From: Azolla caroliniana
Lineage: Eukaryota; Polypodiophyta
Assembly: GCA_043228905.1 (NCBI GenBank)
Contig: JBHGNT010000003.1
Span: 24,738,001-24,802,000 of the forward strand
Direction of reading: 5' to 3'
DNA: 64,000 nucleotides
Shown here: positions 25,621 through 37,326 of the stretch, piece by piece
Numbering within the stretch: position 1 is the first letter of the stretch
Layout: every line of letters begins with the position of its first letter
The notes under the pieces: generated by a model
What the model was told of the DNA's origin: nothing
Databases searched by the model: none
What the model saw: only the letters and a program-made list of their open reading frames with translations
Position numbers and translations under genes: made by a program

Positions 25621-27380
25621 TACTATATAGCATATCAATATACTCGAATTATGTATACATGTATCTATGTGTGGGTGTGTTTTAGACGGCATTTTCGCCA
25701 CTCACACATCGGTTTACACTCATAAAATAAACATGTGTCTTTGTGGAATCTAATTTTTAGTTTCCATGTACATTGAAAGATCTCCTCTTCATTTGCATGT
25801 CATCATACACATTTGCAAACCTTGGATTGTCATCACCTTGATCTTGTTGAGAATATCCTGAGATCACCGTTGATAAAGATGTATCTTTCAAAAATTTGTG
25901 ACTCATGTACTCCATTTTAAAATTAAAATATCCGTTGATATGGTTTTCTACTCTATGTTCTTAAAAACCCCTTGCTACCATCCTGCATAGTTAATATGTT
26001 TTGAGTCATACATTGTGTCAAGGGCATTGCCAACATAGCAAAAATACCCTTGTCGAAGGCGTTGTGCCATCTTGTGTTTCCAATTTTTTAAGTTTGGTTC
26101 AATCAAGCTTGTCTCAACATTGAGCTTCCCATTTGCATATTCACATTCATCTTGTTGCATTCTCTTGTTCTTAATGGGCAAAGATGTGATGGTGATCTTT
26201 CACTGATTGTGCTTTGTAGCTTCACGCCAAAGCGTTAGTGACCCTCAAGTTGATTTGAGCAAGCCAGTTCTTCTCGAACAACAACATCAAACACAATAGA
26301 CAAGAAGTGATAAGCTTACATATAAGCATTTGACTTGGAATCAAAATTTGGAACATGCAACGCCTTGCAAATGTTCCAATCTTGAAATCTAGAATCTTGA
26401 TGCATACGAAATTCTTCGTATTCAAAACTTGGTAAATGAAAATTTCTTATGATTATAAGAACGTGGGATGCTTTTTCTTGAGGCTATGATACCATGTTAA
26501 TGCCTTATATAATGGCACAAGGTTTAGTAAGACAGCGCAGAGCCTAACTTTTCACAATCAACTATTATTTTCGCAACTACTAGACATTGGAGTGCTAATG
26601 TCAAGTGTTTATGTAAGGAACAAAGAACAAGCATACTTTATTTGAGTACATGTAAAGATAGCACCAGATAATGGGTTGCGCAAAATGTTATGCACATAAA
26701 GTGGGGAACCCCTAAAGTAAAAGGATTGCAACGAAATAAAGTTAAGCATTGAAAGAGGCAAAGTATCTCAAGGCACGTTCATGAAATATAGCCATGGTAT
26801 ATGGAGGATGAGGTCACGATGTCTTGGAGTGGAAGTGGGTATGTGGGCAAATGTTCCGTAGAATGTTAGATTTGGAGTGTTGGAGGATGATTGTTGCATG
26901 CATTACTAGATTGTTCAACATGTGCAATAATTAGACTCAAATATCCAATTGACTTAAGATTGACCGGCTAGGTTTTTATTGATTTTATTGGACTCCCATA
27001 AAGGAGCATACATAGTTTAAAAACTAGAAAATATGGCCCAACTTCTTAGAGACAAGGCTACAGTAGTGGGGGCCATTTTTACGATGTTGGATAACCTTCT
27101 CGGGCAACAAAGTTGGCCCTCACATAGATTGCAATAATATGATTTTGCTCAATTCCATTTCATTTATCTATAAGAATGCATGAGACAACCCCATTTCACA
27201 ATTCTTGTACTCTCTATCTAAACAACGTGACACGCCTCTCTTTCCCTCTCTCAACCTCATGCTCTAGATTCATCCCTATCCAATTCCCATCTTTCTTGTG
27301 AGTCTAACCTTATGAATTGTGTTGTTATTAGGTTACCAAATTGGTTTCTAGAATCTAGAGAACCCAACTTCGACACACAC
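25621..27380. other. Spacer with possible PPR scrap and LTR-primer-site-like word
   Basis: On the minus strand near 25790-25880 a short stretch reads VISGYSQQDQGDD...VYDDMQMK, faintly like one PPR motif. At 26482-26494 the minus strand reads TGGTATCATAGCC, one mismatch from the initiator-Met primer-binding word used by Copia elements. It abuts TGTTAA at 26495. No matching second LTR was found. Otherwise nothing is recognised. Confidence 0.3.
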
Positions 27381-27967
27381 CATGGGTTCATTGTCCTCAT
27401 TCCCCTCCCCTCCCCTCCCCTCCCCTCCCCTCCTTCCTAAAAAGAGAAAAAGAAAAGCAAAACCCCAATTTCAAATCTCACCACGAGGTCCAAATCGTCG
27501 GTTCAACAAAGATACATCTACATTGTGTGCGCAGGTTGTTGGCAAAGGCCTGGTGGGACCACCAAGACACAAAAGTGGGATGAAAAGTCACACAAAGCGA
27601 GAGAGAGAGAGAGAGAGAAGCTCAAAGCCATGGGGCTCTCGGGTGGACTGACTGACTAGAACTAGAGAGGTCGAAGGCGTATTTGTCTTGGTCAGGAGTA
27701 GTATTTTCGGTGCTATGGGTGGGGTATTTTGTCTTGATTAGACTAGTAGTATTGTGGTGGTGGTGGCAGGGCAGGTTGGGCGAATCCGAATCAAGTGTTC
27801 CCATCTCTTCTCTCTTCTCTTCAATGTGTGTGTAGTAAGTACATAAATCTAATGATTAATCTCTCTTTTTCTTTCTTTGTAATTGTAGCTACTTTCTTGG
27901 CTCTCTCTCACAACCTTGATGCCCCCTCCTCTTCTTCCTCCTCCTATTTTAATACTACTACCACTAT

Positions 27968-28005
<38 letters not shown>

Positions 28006-28248
28006 ATAATAATAATAATATCAAATTACAATAATGCCCTTTTTCTTTTTCTTCCTTTTTTAACTAGAAAAACAGAGGAGAACAGAGGAAGAGAGAGAGA
28101 GAGAGAGACAGAGCTTTTAATCTTCCTTTTGTCTGTCTTTCATTACAAGTCTTTGCTCAGAATTAAGGAAGAAAGACAGAAGGACACAACGAAAGAAAGA
28201 TCGAAGTAAGTAAGGAAGGAAGTGAGTGAGTGAGGAGGAGGTATCGCC
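27381..28248 (+). other. Promoter / 5' leader of the transporter gene with microsatellites
   Basis: The stretch holds a CCCCT tract (about 27401-27433), GA repeats (about 27598-27617), an ACT tract running into AAT (about 27952-28020), and more GA (about 28088-28108). GA and CT tracts close to the start codon are typical of plant core promoters or 5' UTRs. No exon is recognised. Confidence 0.5.
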
Positions 28249-31200
28249 ATGGCTAATTCTTCTTCTGATGAGGCTCCCAAAAACAGAGGAGCTGTTTCGG
28301 ATGTAGGGGCATGGGCCATGAACATCGTTAGCTCTGTGGGAATCATCATGGCCAACAAACAGGTCATGTCCGCAAACGGATTCGATTTCCGATTTGGTAA
28401 AAAAAACAGAAAGAAGAAGAAGCCCTGTTTCTATTCTCCTTAGTTTGCATTCTCTCTTTCTTGTTCTTCTCCCATTTCCAATTGTTCACATCATTCTTTG
28501 CCATTCTATTCTACCTCCTTTTTCGTTTTCTTTTTTCTTGCCTTCTTTTGGTTGAGGAATCTCAACCAGTGGTAAGATGTTTAGGCTTTCAACATAAGGT
28601 CCCGGTTTCCAATCGGTCGTGCATCTTGCATATCTTTGGTTCATACCATCCATATAATCTCAACAATGGTTGGATTATATTGGCAGTGGAATTATTCCCT
28701 TGTCTATTTTTCTTTCTTTCTTCATTCATTCCTTTCTTCCCCATTACATCTCAATGAATCGGTGAATTGAGTGAGTGAGTGAGTTTTTGTTTTCTGCCTT
28801 TTATGATGCTGGTAGTCCGTGACTCTTACTCTATCTACTCCCCCCCTTCCCCACATTGTATCAATCCATTTGAATTTAGTATTTTTGTTTTCTTGATTTG
28901 TCTTTATGTGGATCTTGATGCATGAGATCAATGAATCTTGTAAGAGATTTCAATCAATTCATAAGGTGTACCAGGGTTTTCTTGATCGAAGGATGCTTGT
29001 AAGGATTTGTAGATTGGTGGATTATTGTGTAAGGATTTTAGACTGAGTTCTTGATGTATGCTAAAGCTCTTAATGACATTCAATTAGTGGACGATTATAT
29101 GTGCATCTAGTTGAGTGGGTTGTAAGGCAGTTTGGACTGATTGATGCAGAGTTAAGATTGATGATGGATTGTTGCAAGGATTCAAGATTGTTGAAAGTTA
29201 ATATGGATGTTAGATTGATGATGGATACTTGGTAAAGATTTATGATTGATGGACATTGGATAGCTATATGGGTGCTGGATTGATGATGGCATTGCCCAAA
29301 TAACCATCGAACCATCCAATATATATATAGACACTGGTCAATCTTAGTATATCTATCCCTCCAAGTTAGGCTGTTTATTCATCCCATTACCTCATGCACT
29401 CTAGCACCTAGGCATAAACACCTCGTGTGATGCATATTGTTAGTCCACACTCAGATTAATGTCCAACAGACAGATGGATGTCAAGCCTTTTAGATTGATA
29501 TAGATGGTAAGCCTTTTAGATTGATATGGATGTCAAGCCTTTTAGATTGATATGGATGTCAAGCCTTTTAGATTGATATAGATGTCAAGCCTTTTAGATT
29601 GATATGGATGTCAAGCCATTTAGATTGATATAGATGCTTGATTAATCATAGAATAGCCCAACAGTTGTTAAATATGACATATTCAGCCATAATTGAGCAT
29701 ATTTATGCATAATGAGATATGCTTTTATGCATCCTATTACAGTACATGATTCTACTCAAGTCGTTAATATGTATCCGAGTACCTTCTATTCACATGTGTA
29801 TGAGCTTCATGTGGCTTTTCCATTTGTGCACATTTCATTACGTTTTTTGAGTGTATCATCTTACTTGCACTTTGCTTGATTCATTACATACTATTACCAA
29901 TTTCAAACAGGGCCAGAAAATTTCAAATTCTTGGGGAAACACAGATTGGGAATTCAGCCGAATTCTCACTATGTCAATGCCATTAAATTTTCAGAGATCC
30001 TGAACTACATACATTAGGAAAGCTTTGGATATCAAAAGAGCCCGTAATTAACCTCTTGACACTTTCCCATTACAAGAAAAGCTGATTCTGTCTAGATCTA
30101 TATGTTGCACTAATTGGAAACCTTACAAAAGAAGACTATTCATTTGAAATAGCTTGATGATATGATTGTAGAGTTTCAAATTCGTCTATTTGGAGTCATA
30201 TGAGAAGTTATGATTTTTTCTTTAAGAAAAGTAAGTGGGTTCCTTTATAGGTCCAAACCTTGGAATCCAACTAAGTTGAAAAAACTATATACATGTGGAA
30301 ATTGCGAGTCTTGATATGAATGATGATGTAAATGCAACTAAAGATCAGACATTACCAGTCAAATCATTTTCTAACCTTCAGTTCTTTGTCTGTTTTGTTT
30401 CTGTAGCAACCACTTTGACTGGCTTCCATTTCATCGTAACTGCTATGGTAGGGTACATCTCATCGTTGTCTAGCAATGCACCCTCAAAGATGGTACCCTT
30501 TTGGGACCTTTTCTGGTTCTCTCTCGTTGCCAACTCATCCATTGTGTGTATGAATCTCAGCCTTATGCTCAACTCTGTCGGATTCTATCAGGTTTGTGAC
30601 CTCTGTTTGCATACCCACGCGTACACATACATATGTAAGCATAATATGCATATATACATAGTACATACATAACTTGCATGCATACGTGCATGCATCTGCA
30701 TACATACATTCATCCATCCATGCATTCATATGTACATCCCTACACCCATATACACATTCATGCATATTTGTATGGAAGAAACTTTAGTAGATTTGATAAA
30801 TGCATATATTAAGGAAATGTGATGTGTTTCTGATCAGATTGCAAAATTGAGCATGATACCAGTCGTTTGTGTCCTTGAATGGTTGCTTCATAGCAAATCT
30901 TATACTCGCGAAGTTAAAGCGGCAGTCCTAGTTGTAGTTATTGGAGTCGGTGTCTGCACGGTGACAGATGTGAACATCAACTTCAAAGGGTTCATTTCAG
31001 CATTATTCGCAGTATTATGTACATCTTTACAACAAATTGTAAGTCTGCACATAACCTTCTTCTAACCATAATCCCCAAAACCTTAACTTAGTTTTTTGTT
31101 TCTTGGGATTATTAGAAAGGAGCCCTAAAAGACTAAAAACCTAACCTCAATGGCTTACCTAACCCTCATAATGTAAACTTTGTGGTTGTTTTATTTTTCT

Positions 31201-32693
31201 TAAAGACTTGAGGATTATCAGAAACAAACATTAGGCCTTAACACTTAAACCCTAAATTCCTTAATTGTATTCATAACCGTAACCTACTGAATGTTAAATC
31301 CTAAATTGCTATTTTATGTTTGGCATTGTTCATTTTTTCTCAGTATATTGGATCATTTCAAAAAAAGTATTCTATTGGTTCATTTGAATTACTCACGAAG
31401 ACGGCGCCAATCCAAGCTACCTCCCTACTCATTTTTGGTCCTTTCTGTGATTACTTCTTGAATGGGAGAAATATTTTGGAGTATCAATTCTCGTTTGGAT
31501 CTATTGTAAGTTCTCGAAAAACCATACTCTTTAAGATATTGAATGGCATGTTTAAGAAAACAAATTATTAGATAGTTTTTTAATCAAATTTCTTAGTCTA
31601 AATGTGGAGAAAAGCTTTTGGATTATCTGCCACTCTGTTTCGATATATGTCATAACATATCTTAAATCCACATACCAATACAATTTCTATAGCATCATCA
31701 AAGAAAAAAAGATTAACAATTTCCACTCATGCATGATTAGTAACTTTTTTTATTTGGCAAAATGGATTGGTTAGATACTTGTATACTCCAGATTTATCAT
31801 AACATATCGTAAAGCCACATACTGCTACACATTCTTTAGCATTATCAAAGGACAAAAAGAAAAAAAATTCCCACCCATGCATACAATTGAATTAGTAACT
31901 TTTTTATTGAGCAAAATGGATTGGTTAGATGCCTTAATTGTATTTTGGCCATACAATTACATTGGCCAGCTCCCAGAAGAGAGACGAGAGGGGTTAGATT
32001 GACAATATATTTGCTTGAAATGGGGCACCTTTGGAAAATAAAGAAAACTTAAGGACATTTGGGGCATAACAAAAACATAGGTTAGGGGCATCTGGTGAAA
32101 TAAAGAAAAGCCAGGTATTTCATAGTTTTGTCCTTTTGAAAAATTCATCTGAATCTTTAGTTTATGTAGCTCTTCACTACCTGATCCTCTTATTGAGACC
32201 TCGATTTGGTGCATGTACTCTAGCCATAGTTGGCAACCTGAATATCCAGAAGATGATTTTATAGATTTGGAGAGAGAAGTTATTTTTACTAAGGCAATGT
32301 TTGGATAGATCTTTACTAAGGCGATTTTGGGTGCAGTTCTTCATAAGTCTTTCATGTGCTTTGGCCGTGTTTTGCAACTTGAGTCAATATATATGCATCG
32401 GTCGATTCTCAGCAGTATCTTTCCAAGTGTTGGGCCATATGAAGACAGTTTGTGTTTTGTTGCTTGGGTGGATACTTTTCGACTCCTCATTAACTTTTAA
32501 GAATGTGATAGGCATGATGATGGCCATATTGGGCATGGTATTATATAGTTCAGCTATGGAGGCTTCAAAACAAGTGCCACCAAAGACGCCTCTACCTCTC
32601 ATGAAAGGCATAAGTTTTGTCAATGACGATGAAGATTTGTCGTTGCTTAAATCATCCCAAGATGTTGAGGGAGGCAAACCAAACTCAAACTGA
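28249..32693 (+). CDS. URGT: UDP-rhamnose/UDP-galactose transporter-like protein (NST/TPT family)
   Basis: This is a Golgi-type nucleotide-sugar antiporter that would import UDP-Rha/UDP-Gal for cell-wall polysaccharide synthesis. Five phase-consistent GT-AG exons: 28249-28396, 30407-30591, 30838-31038, 31344-31505, 32337-32693. Together they make 1053 nt, or 350 aa, the usual length for plant URGTs. Diagnostic text includes [72 protein letters not shown] and [17 protein letters not shown], spread over about ten predicted membrane helices. The tail is hydrophilic and acidic, ending PNSN. The start has the context GCCATGG. Substrate cannot be settled from sequence; the match is clearly closer to URGT than to UXT-type transporters. 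The gene looks intact. Introns 1 (2.0 kb) and 4 carry tandem repeats. Confidence 0.92.
29477..29632. repeat. 26-bp minisatellite, six copies, in transporter intron 1
   Basis: The unit GATGTCAAGCCTTTTAGATT plus GATATG repeats head-to-tail at 29477, 29503, 29529, 29555, 29581 and 29607 with few substitutions. Looser GATTGATGATGGAT words precede it from about 29140. Confidence 0.95.
31640..31930. repeat. About 150-bp tandem duplication in transporter intron 4
   Basis: Two alignable copies (about 31645-31777 and 31795-31930) share CATAACATATC.TAAA.CCACATAC, AGCAT.ATCAAAG and GCAAAATGGATTGGTTAGAT. Confidence 0.85.
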
Positions 32694-35600
32694 ACTGAGT
32701 CGAGCAAGATGAAAAATTTAGGCAGCAATCCATAAGTATCAATATTTATGCATTTAAAATGCCATAGCCATAGCCATAGCACTAGGCAAAGGCTTGCAAA
32801 TTTTTTTATCTTCGATTTTATTAACATCCACCATATTGAGGTTATTTGAATCTCATGCAAGATGTACAGCTATGCAAAACCCCAAACCCTAAATCTTGAA
32901 ACCATGAATGCCACACTAGGGCTTCCAATCAATATTCGCAATGGGTGATTTGTTCTGAATTTGATTAATTTATTTCTTTGATGTATTTGCTTTTCTCGAG
33001 GATTAATAATAAATTGTAAAACCTCTTCCTCTTTCCCATTGGTAAAAAAAGATGGCACTCTACATCATACACTTCATAGAAACACAAACACAAACCATAT
33101 CCCATCAACTATGCCCCGTGAGTGTGTGTTGGCATTTGAGCACTCAAGTGTGCTTTGGCACTTTTTTGTTTGGATATGTGAGCAGTCAAACACAATGTTG
33201 TATGGAGACAAGTCTACAAAGTTTGAACCTATCCAAGAATCAAGATGATGAATGCAAAACCAATGGCAACAAATGGATGGAAAAACAACCTAATGACTAG
33301 TCACATGTAGGCATGGCATGGATACCCCTACCTTTGTCTTTAATTGTGCAATTCTTAAGGAAAATAACCACTTTGATTTTGACACACCAATGTCCTCTTA
33401 ACTCAATAAAATATGCTATGTGCGTGAGTTAAACATCCATATAGCACTAGCATTCATGAAAAATATTTTTAATTGTTTGCCACCCTTTGCAACGATGTGT
33501 CACTCAAAATGCTAGATCTAATAGACCAAAATATTGGATTTAGTAGTATAAGTTCTTTCAACAACATTTCCATCAAAAGACTTGTGCAATGGTTACATCG
33601 TCTTGGGTGGCACACATAATAAGATTATCATAACAATCATAACCAAGTGATTTGTTGATAGCATATGCATATGATGCAATAGGAAAATCTTGAATAAATA
33701 GATCACCAAAAACTTACAAATTGCCTACAACAATCATGCATGAGTATATATCCGTTGAAGATGAAGTACTAATTTTGAAATGGAGGATGCATATGATAAA
33801 CCATCTCATTCAATATTGACAATGAAATGTCATAAAATTTAAAACATGGACAGGTATTAAAATAAAGAACTCTTATGGTCAAATTGTTTGGACAGACAAT
33901 CTTAAATTCAATCATTGATGGAGTTCAAGGGTTCCTCAAGAGTGATGAAAAGATGCAATAAAACTATAAGATAGTACATTGCACTATCAAAATGCTTAAG
34001 AACAATCACACATGGCAAAACTTTTGGGAGTCACGACACACCACCATCAAAGCATCTTGATGGCTTAATAATAACCATTGCAAATGAAGTAGATGAAAAG
34101 TTGACACAATTTAGAAATAAAGATACTTTAACACCATGCTTTTGATGGAGACAATTGGTTCGCTCATTGGCTTGAAACCCATGGAAAACTATGGACCTTG
34201 TTTACCAGTACCCGCATCATGCAAAAGACAATTGACATCCAACAAACACTTCATATTAAGTGGTAGATCTAGCAAAATACACAAATTGAACTCAGTTACC
34301 ATTATAATGTGACTTTTCACACTACAATTTGTTGTCGTCGACCATGCACCATGATGTTGTCCTCACATAATCAAATACTCATAGAGCCCTTTGTTAGTTA
34401 ATTAACATATGTTTGAGGTGAAACCCCACAAGAAATACAAAATAACAAAACTCAAGAGCACCCAAAATACAGTAATAAAGAGGGCTTGAAGAAACTAAAG
34501 TTAAAATTAGGCGTTGACCAAATACCACATGATTTCATGCCCAAAATTCAAGCCAACGGAAAAAGGTGGTGTTGCCTCATAAATGATCGAGAAAGAGTCT
34601 AGTACCCAAAAAGATTTTCCACACTACATGTTTCGAAACCCAAGTTAAAGATTGTCCTTGGCTTGATGGATCAAAACTCTTGTTGATGGACAAGTCCATT
34701 GTTGGAGGGAGAGCCAATGGTGCACCGACTCCCAAATGGGGTGGTGTGCTAAAGGCAACAAAAGAAAAGGAGAAAAGAGTGTCACAAATACTATATTTGT
34801 ACTAATGTGTGTGAGGCCAACTTCAAGGTTACAAAATGTTTGGCTTTTATATGTTTTTTTCACTTGGCCGTTAAGTCACGAGGAGATGTAAAAACTAACC
34901 AACCATTGCAAAGTTCTCACTTGACCATTAATTTCTAAACACATAAGTAACTAACGACATCCTAGTTAAACAAAATTCTACATCTATTAGGTGAATCAAT
35001 TGGTCAAATAATATCCATACAAATCCATCATTGTTTCCAATCATCTTAAACACCTCACACGGAGAGAACGAATTATTGTTTGAGTATCCTATTGGAATTG
35101 AATCTAATAAGCATCTCCACAAGAACACCCGTTGTTAAAATTGTAAACTTGAATTTTAAAGTTTAGCAAGTATTTTCATCCACGTACATGCCTAGGATTT
35201 AGTGATTTTCCATAAAGCATTTCCATGAGCTTGTGGCCAATAGGGGGGGGGGGGGGGGGGAGTAACCTCCATATGTTAAGAGTTGATGACCCATTTATTA
35301 CCTCCAATGTGAATCAAAAGGCTTATGTAATTCCATATGGGTAGTTGATCACGCAACTACCTAGACACGTGCTACCTCTGGTTGTGAATGAAAGGCCTAT
35401 GTAATTGCACATAAGTATATGGTTGATGTTATCCAATAGATTTAAACCAAATGTTTATGTGATGTACACTAGATTAACTTTGCATTGTCCATATTTGAAA
35501 CTTTAGCACATGTCTTCATTAGTGATTGTGTCTACATTAACATAACACCTTTTTTGTCTATGAAGAATCCTTAATGTGGCTCCACATAAACTAAGAGTTA

Positions 35601-36393
35601 TGAATTCTAACATCGTGGGGTTACCAATGTGGGTTCCTCAGCCAATCCAACAAAGTTTCTATAGGACTACCAAACTTTAATCAATTTAGTGGTATTTGGG
35701 ACACCCTTTCATTTCAACCATCAAACTTCCCAAACACATATTCCTAATAATTGTAAATCGAACATGTACCAATATCGTGGCAAGAATCTTTATACACAAG
35801 AGAATTTGTTGGAATTGTGAAGATAGCTCTATGGCTTCCCTTGCCATCATGTGCCTCTTTGAATCAAGAAAATCTAATCCATGAGGAACGGCTACCTATA
35901 ATAACAACCTTAGACCTCTCTTAGTATGTTTGGAGCACCAAAAAAAGCAGAGGTTATGTTTTGCTACATGTGGTTAGGCCAATCATTACTCTAGAGGTAA
36001 GTAATATTATGGATAAACTAACATCATAATATTTATTTGTAACCATATGTGTAAACTCAACCATGCATATGCATATGAATCACACGAATGCATCTACAAG
36101 AGTTTTAACTTTTCAAAGTTAGCACACAACTTAAGAGCATTTATTATTGCATGCATACTTTGGGGGTTATTATATGACGTAAAATGTGAAACACAAACTG
36201 CCTCTCATAATCTCATCAGATAGTTGTAACCTTGCAATTGTCCATTTGTCATAAGGTTATCAACACATAGTAGTAGTGGATGAGTAGCAATTGTGTAAAG
36301 TATTGCATTGATGGGGCAATCTTGCCATAACGAAATATAGGCGCAAAAGAGCATGCAATCATATTTGTGTAATGTGGCTTCTATAAAACTCTG
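32694..36393. other. Transporter 3' flank and AT-rich spacer
   Basis: Nothing coding is recognised in 3.7 kb. A G-run of 18 lies at 35243-35260, next to frequently repeated words such as TATGTAATT.CA.AT. Confidence 0.45.
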
Positions 36394-36693
36394 CTAGATG
36401 GTAGTAAATATTTTGTTTGTATCTGCTCGCATATCATAATCATTGCATCTTGATATATGTATATTTGCATAATTTGCAACAATGTAAGCATGGAAAATGT
36501 TATCTAGGACCCCCCTTTGTGGTATAAAACTATATTGGTTAGTATGGATGTTGTTAGAGAAGCATTCTTTACTTCTATTCACTAAAACTTTTGCTATGAG
36601 GTTGTAAACCACAAACATAAGTGAAATTGATCTTGAATCTAAAAGAGTTTCACACCAATCTTCTTTCTTCATGATTGAATGCAAAGAAAACAT
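36394..36693 (-). pseudogene. LINE reverse-transcriptase fragment
   Basis: The minus strand encodes a 99-codon frame with SISLMFVVYNLIAKVLVNR followed by NQYSFIPQRGVLDNIFHAYI. This matches the RPISLLNVxYKxxAKxLANR...QxGFxxGRxxxDN signature of non-LTR retrotransposon reverse transcriptases. Only this part of the fingers/palm is present; no endonuclease or catalytic YADD-type box is seen nearby, so it is an isolated relic. Confidence 0.75.
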
Positions 36694-37326
36694 TTTAAAA
36701 TTTTCATGAGAAGAAATAACCTAACAACATGGGACACAATGTCTTGTGATTGGACCCATGGGGCCACGATAGGCAATCATCTCATAAACCATGTGTTGTG
36801 TCCCTTCTCATTCTCTTCATTGATTTATGACAGATTTGACGGACAACACGGAGGTTTAGATAATGGTGTGGATTTTTAATTTTTGGTTTACTATATGTGC
36901 TCCATAAAACAACTACGATGCATGTGATTATTGGCGGTATGGAAGCTCCTAAAAAAGGGTTCGAATGAAGGAAAACTAAGCTCAAATCAAAACACATATC
37001 ACAAATACTTGATGGTTCTTGGTACACAATTTTCTCGCTTGCGTTAATGCTATATCTTTATCTATTAAGCGAAATGACGGAATTTAGTCTATCCCATGGT
37101 CACAATCACTAACTTCTTAGTAAGTTCCTTGCATATGATGAACTCTTATCGATGTACTAATAATGGGATAAAACACAGAAAGAAATGCATAGAGGGGTAT
37201 TCTTGTAATTATCAAAGCACAGGGGCATTCTTGTAAATATCGAAATTTGAAGCGGGGGGGGGGGTCTTTCTTCAGGTTTCTCTGTGCAAAGGAGAGACTG
37301 AGAAGAAGGCAGGAAGAAGCGGGGAG
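36694..37326. other. Spacer and promoter region of the mL64-like gene
   Basis: No gene is seen. Near the downstream start there is a G-run of 11 (37254-37264) followed by CTTTCTTCAG. The short interval 37150-37230 repeats CATTCTTGTAA.TATC.AA twice. Confidence 0.4.
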
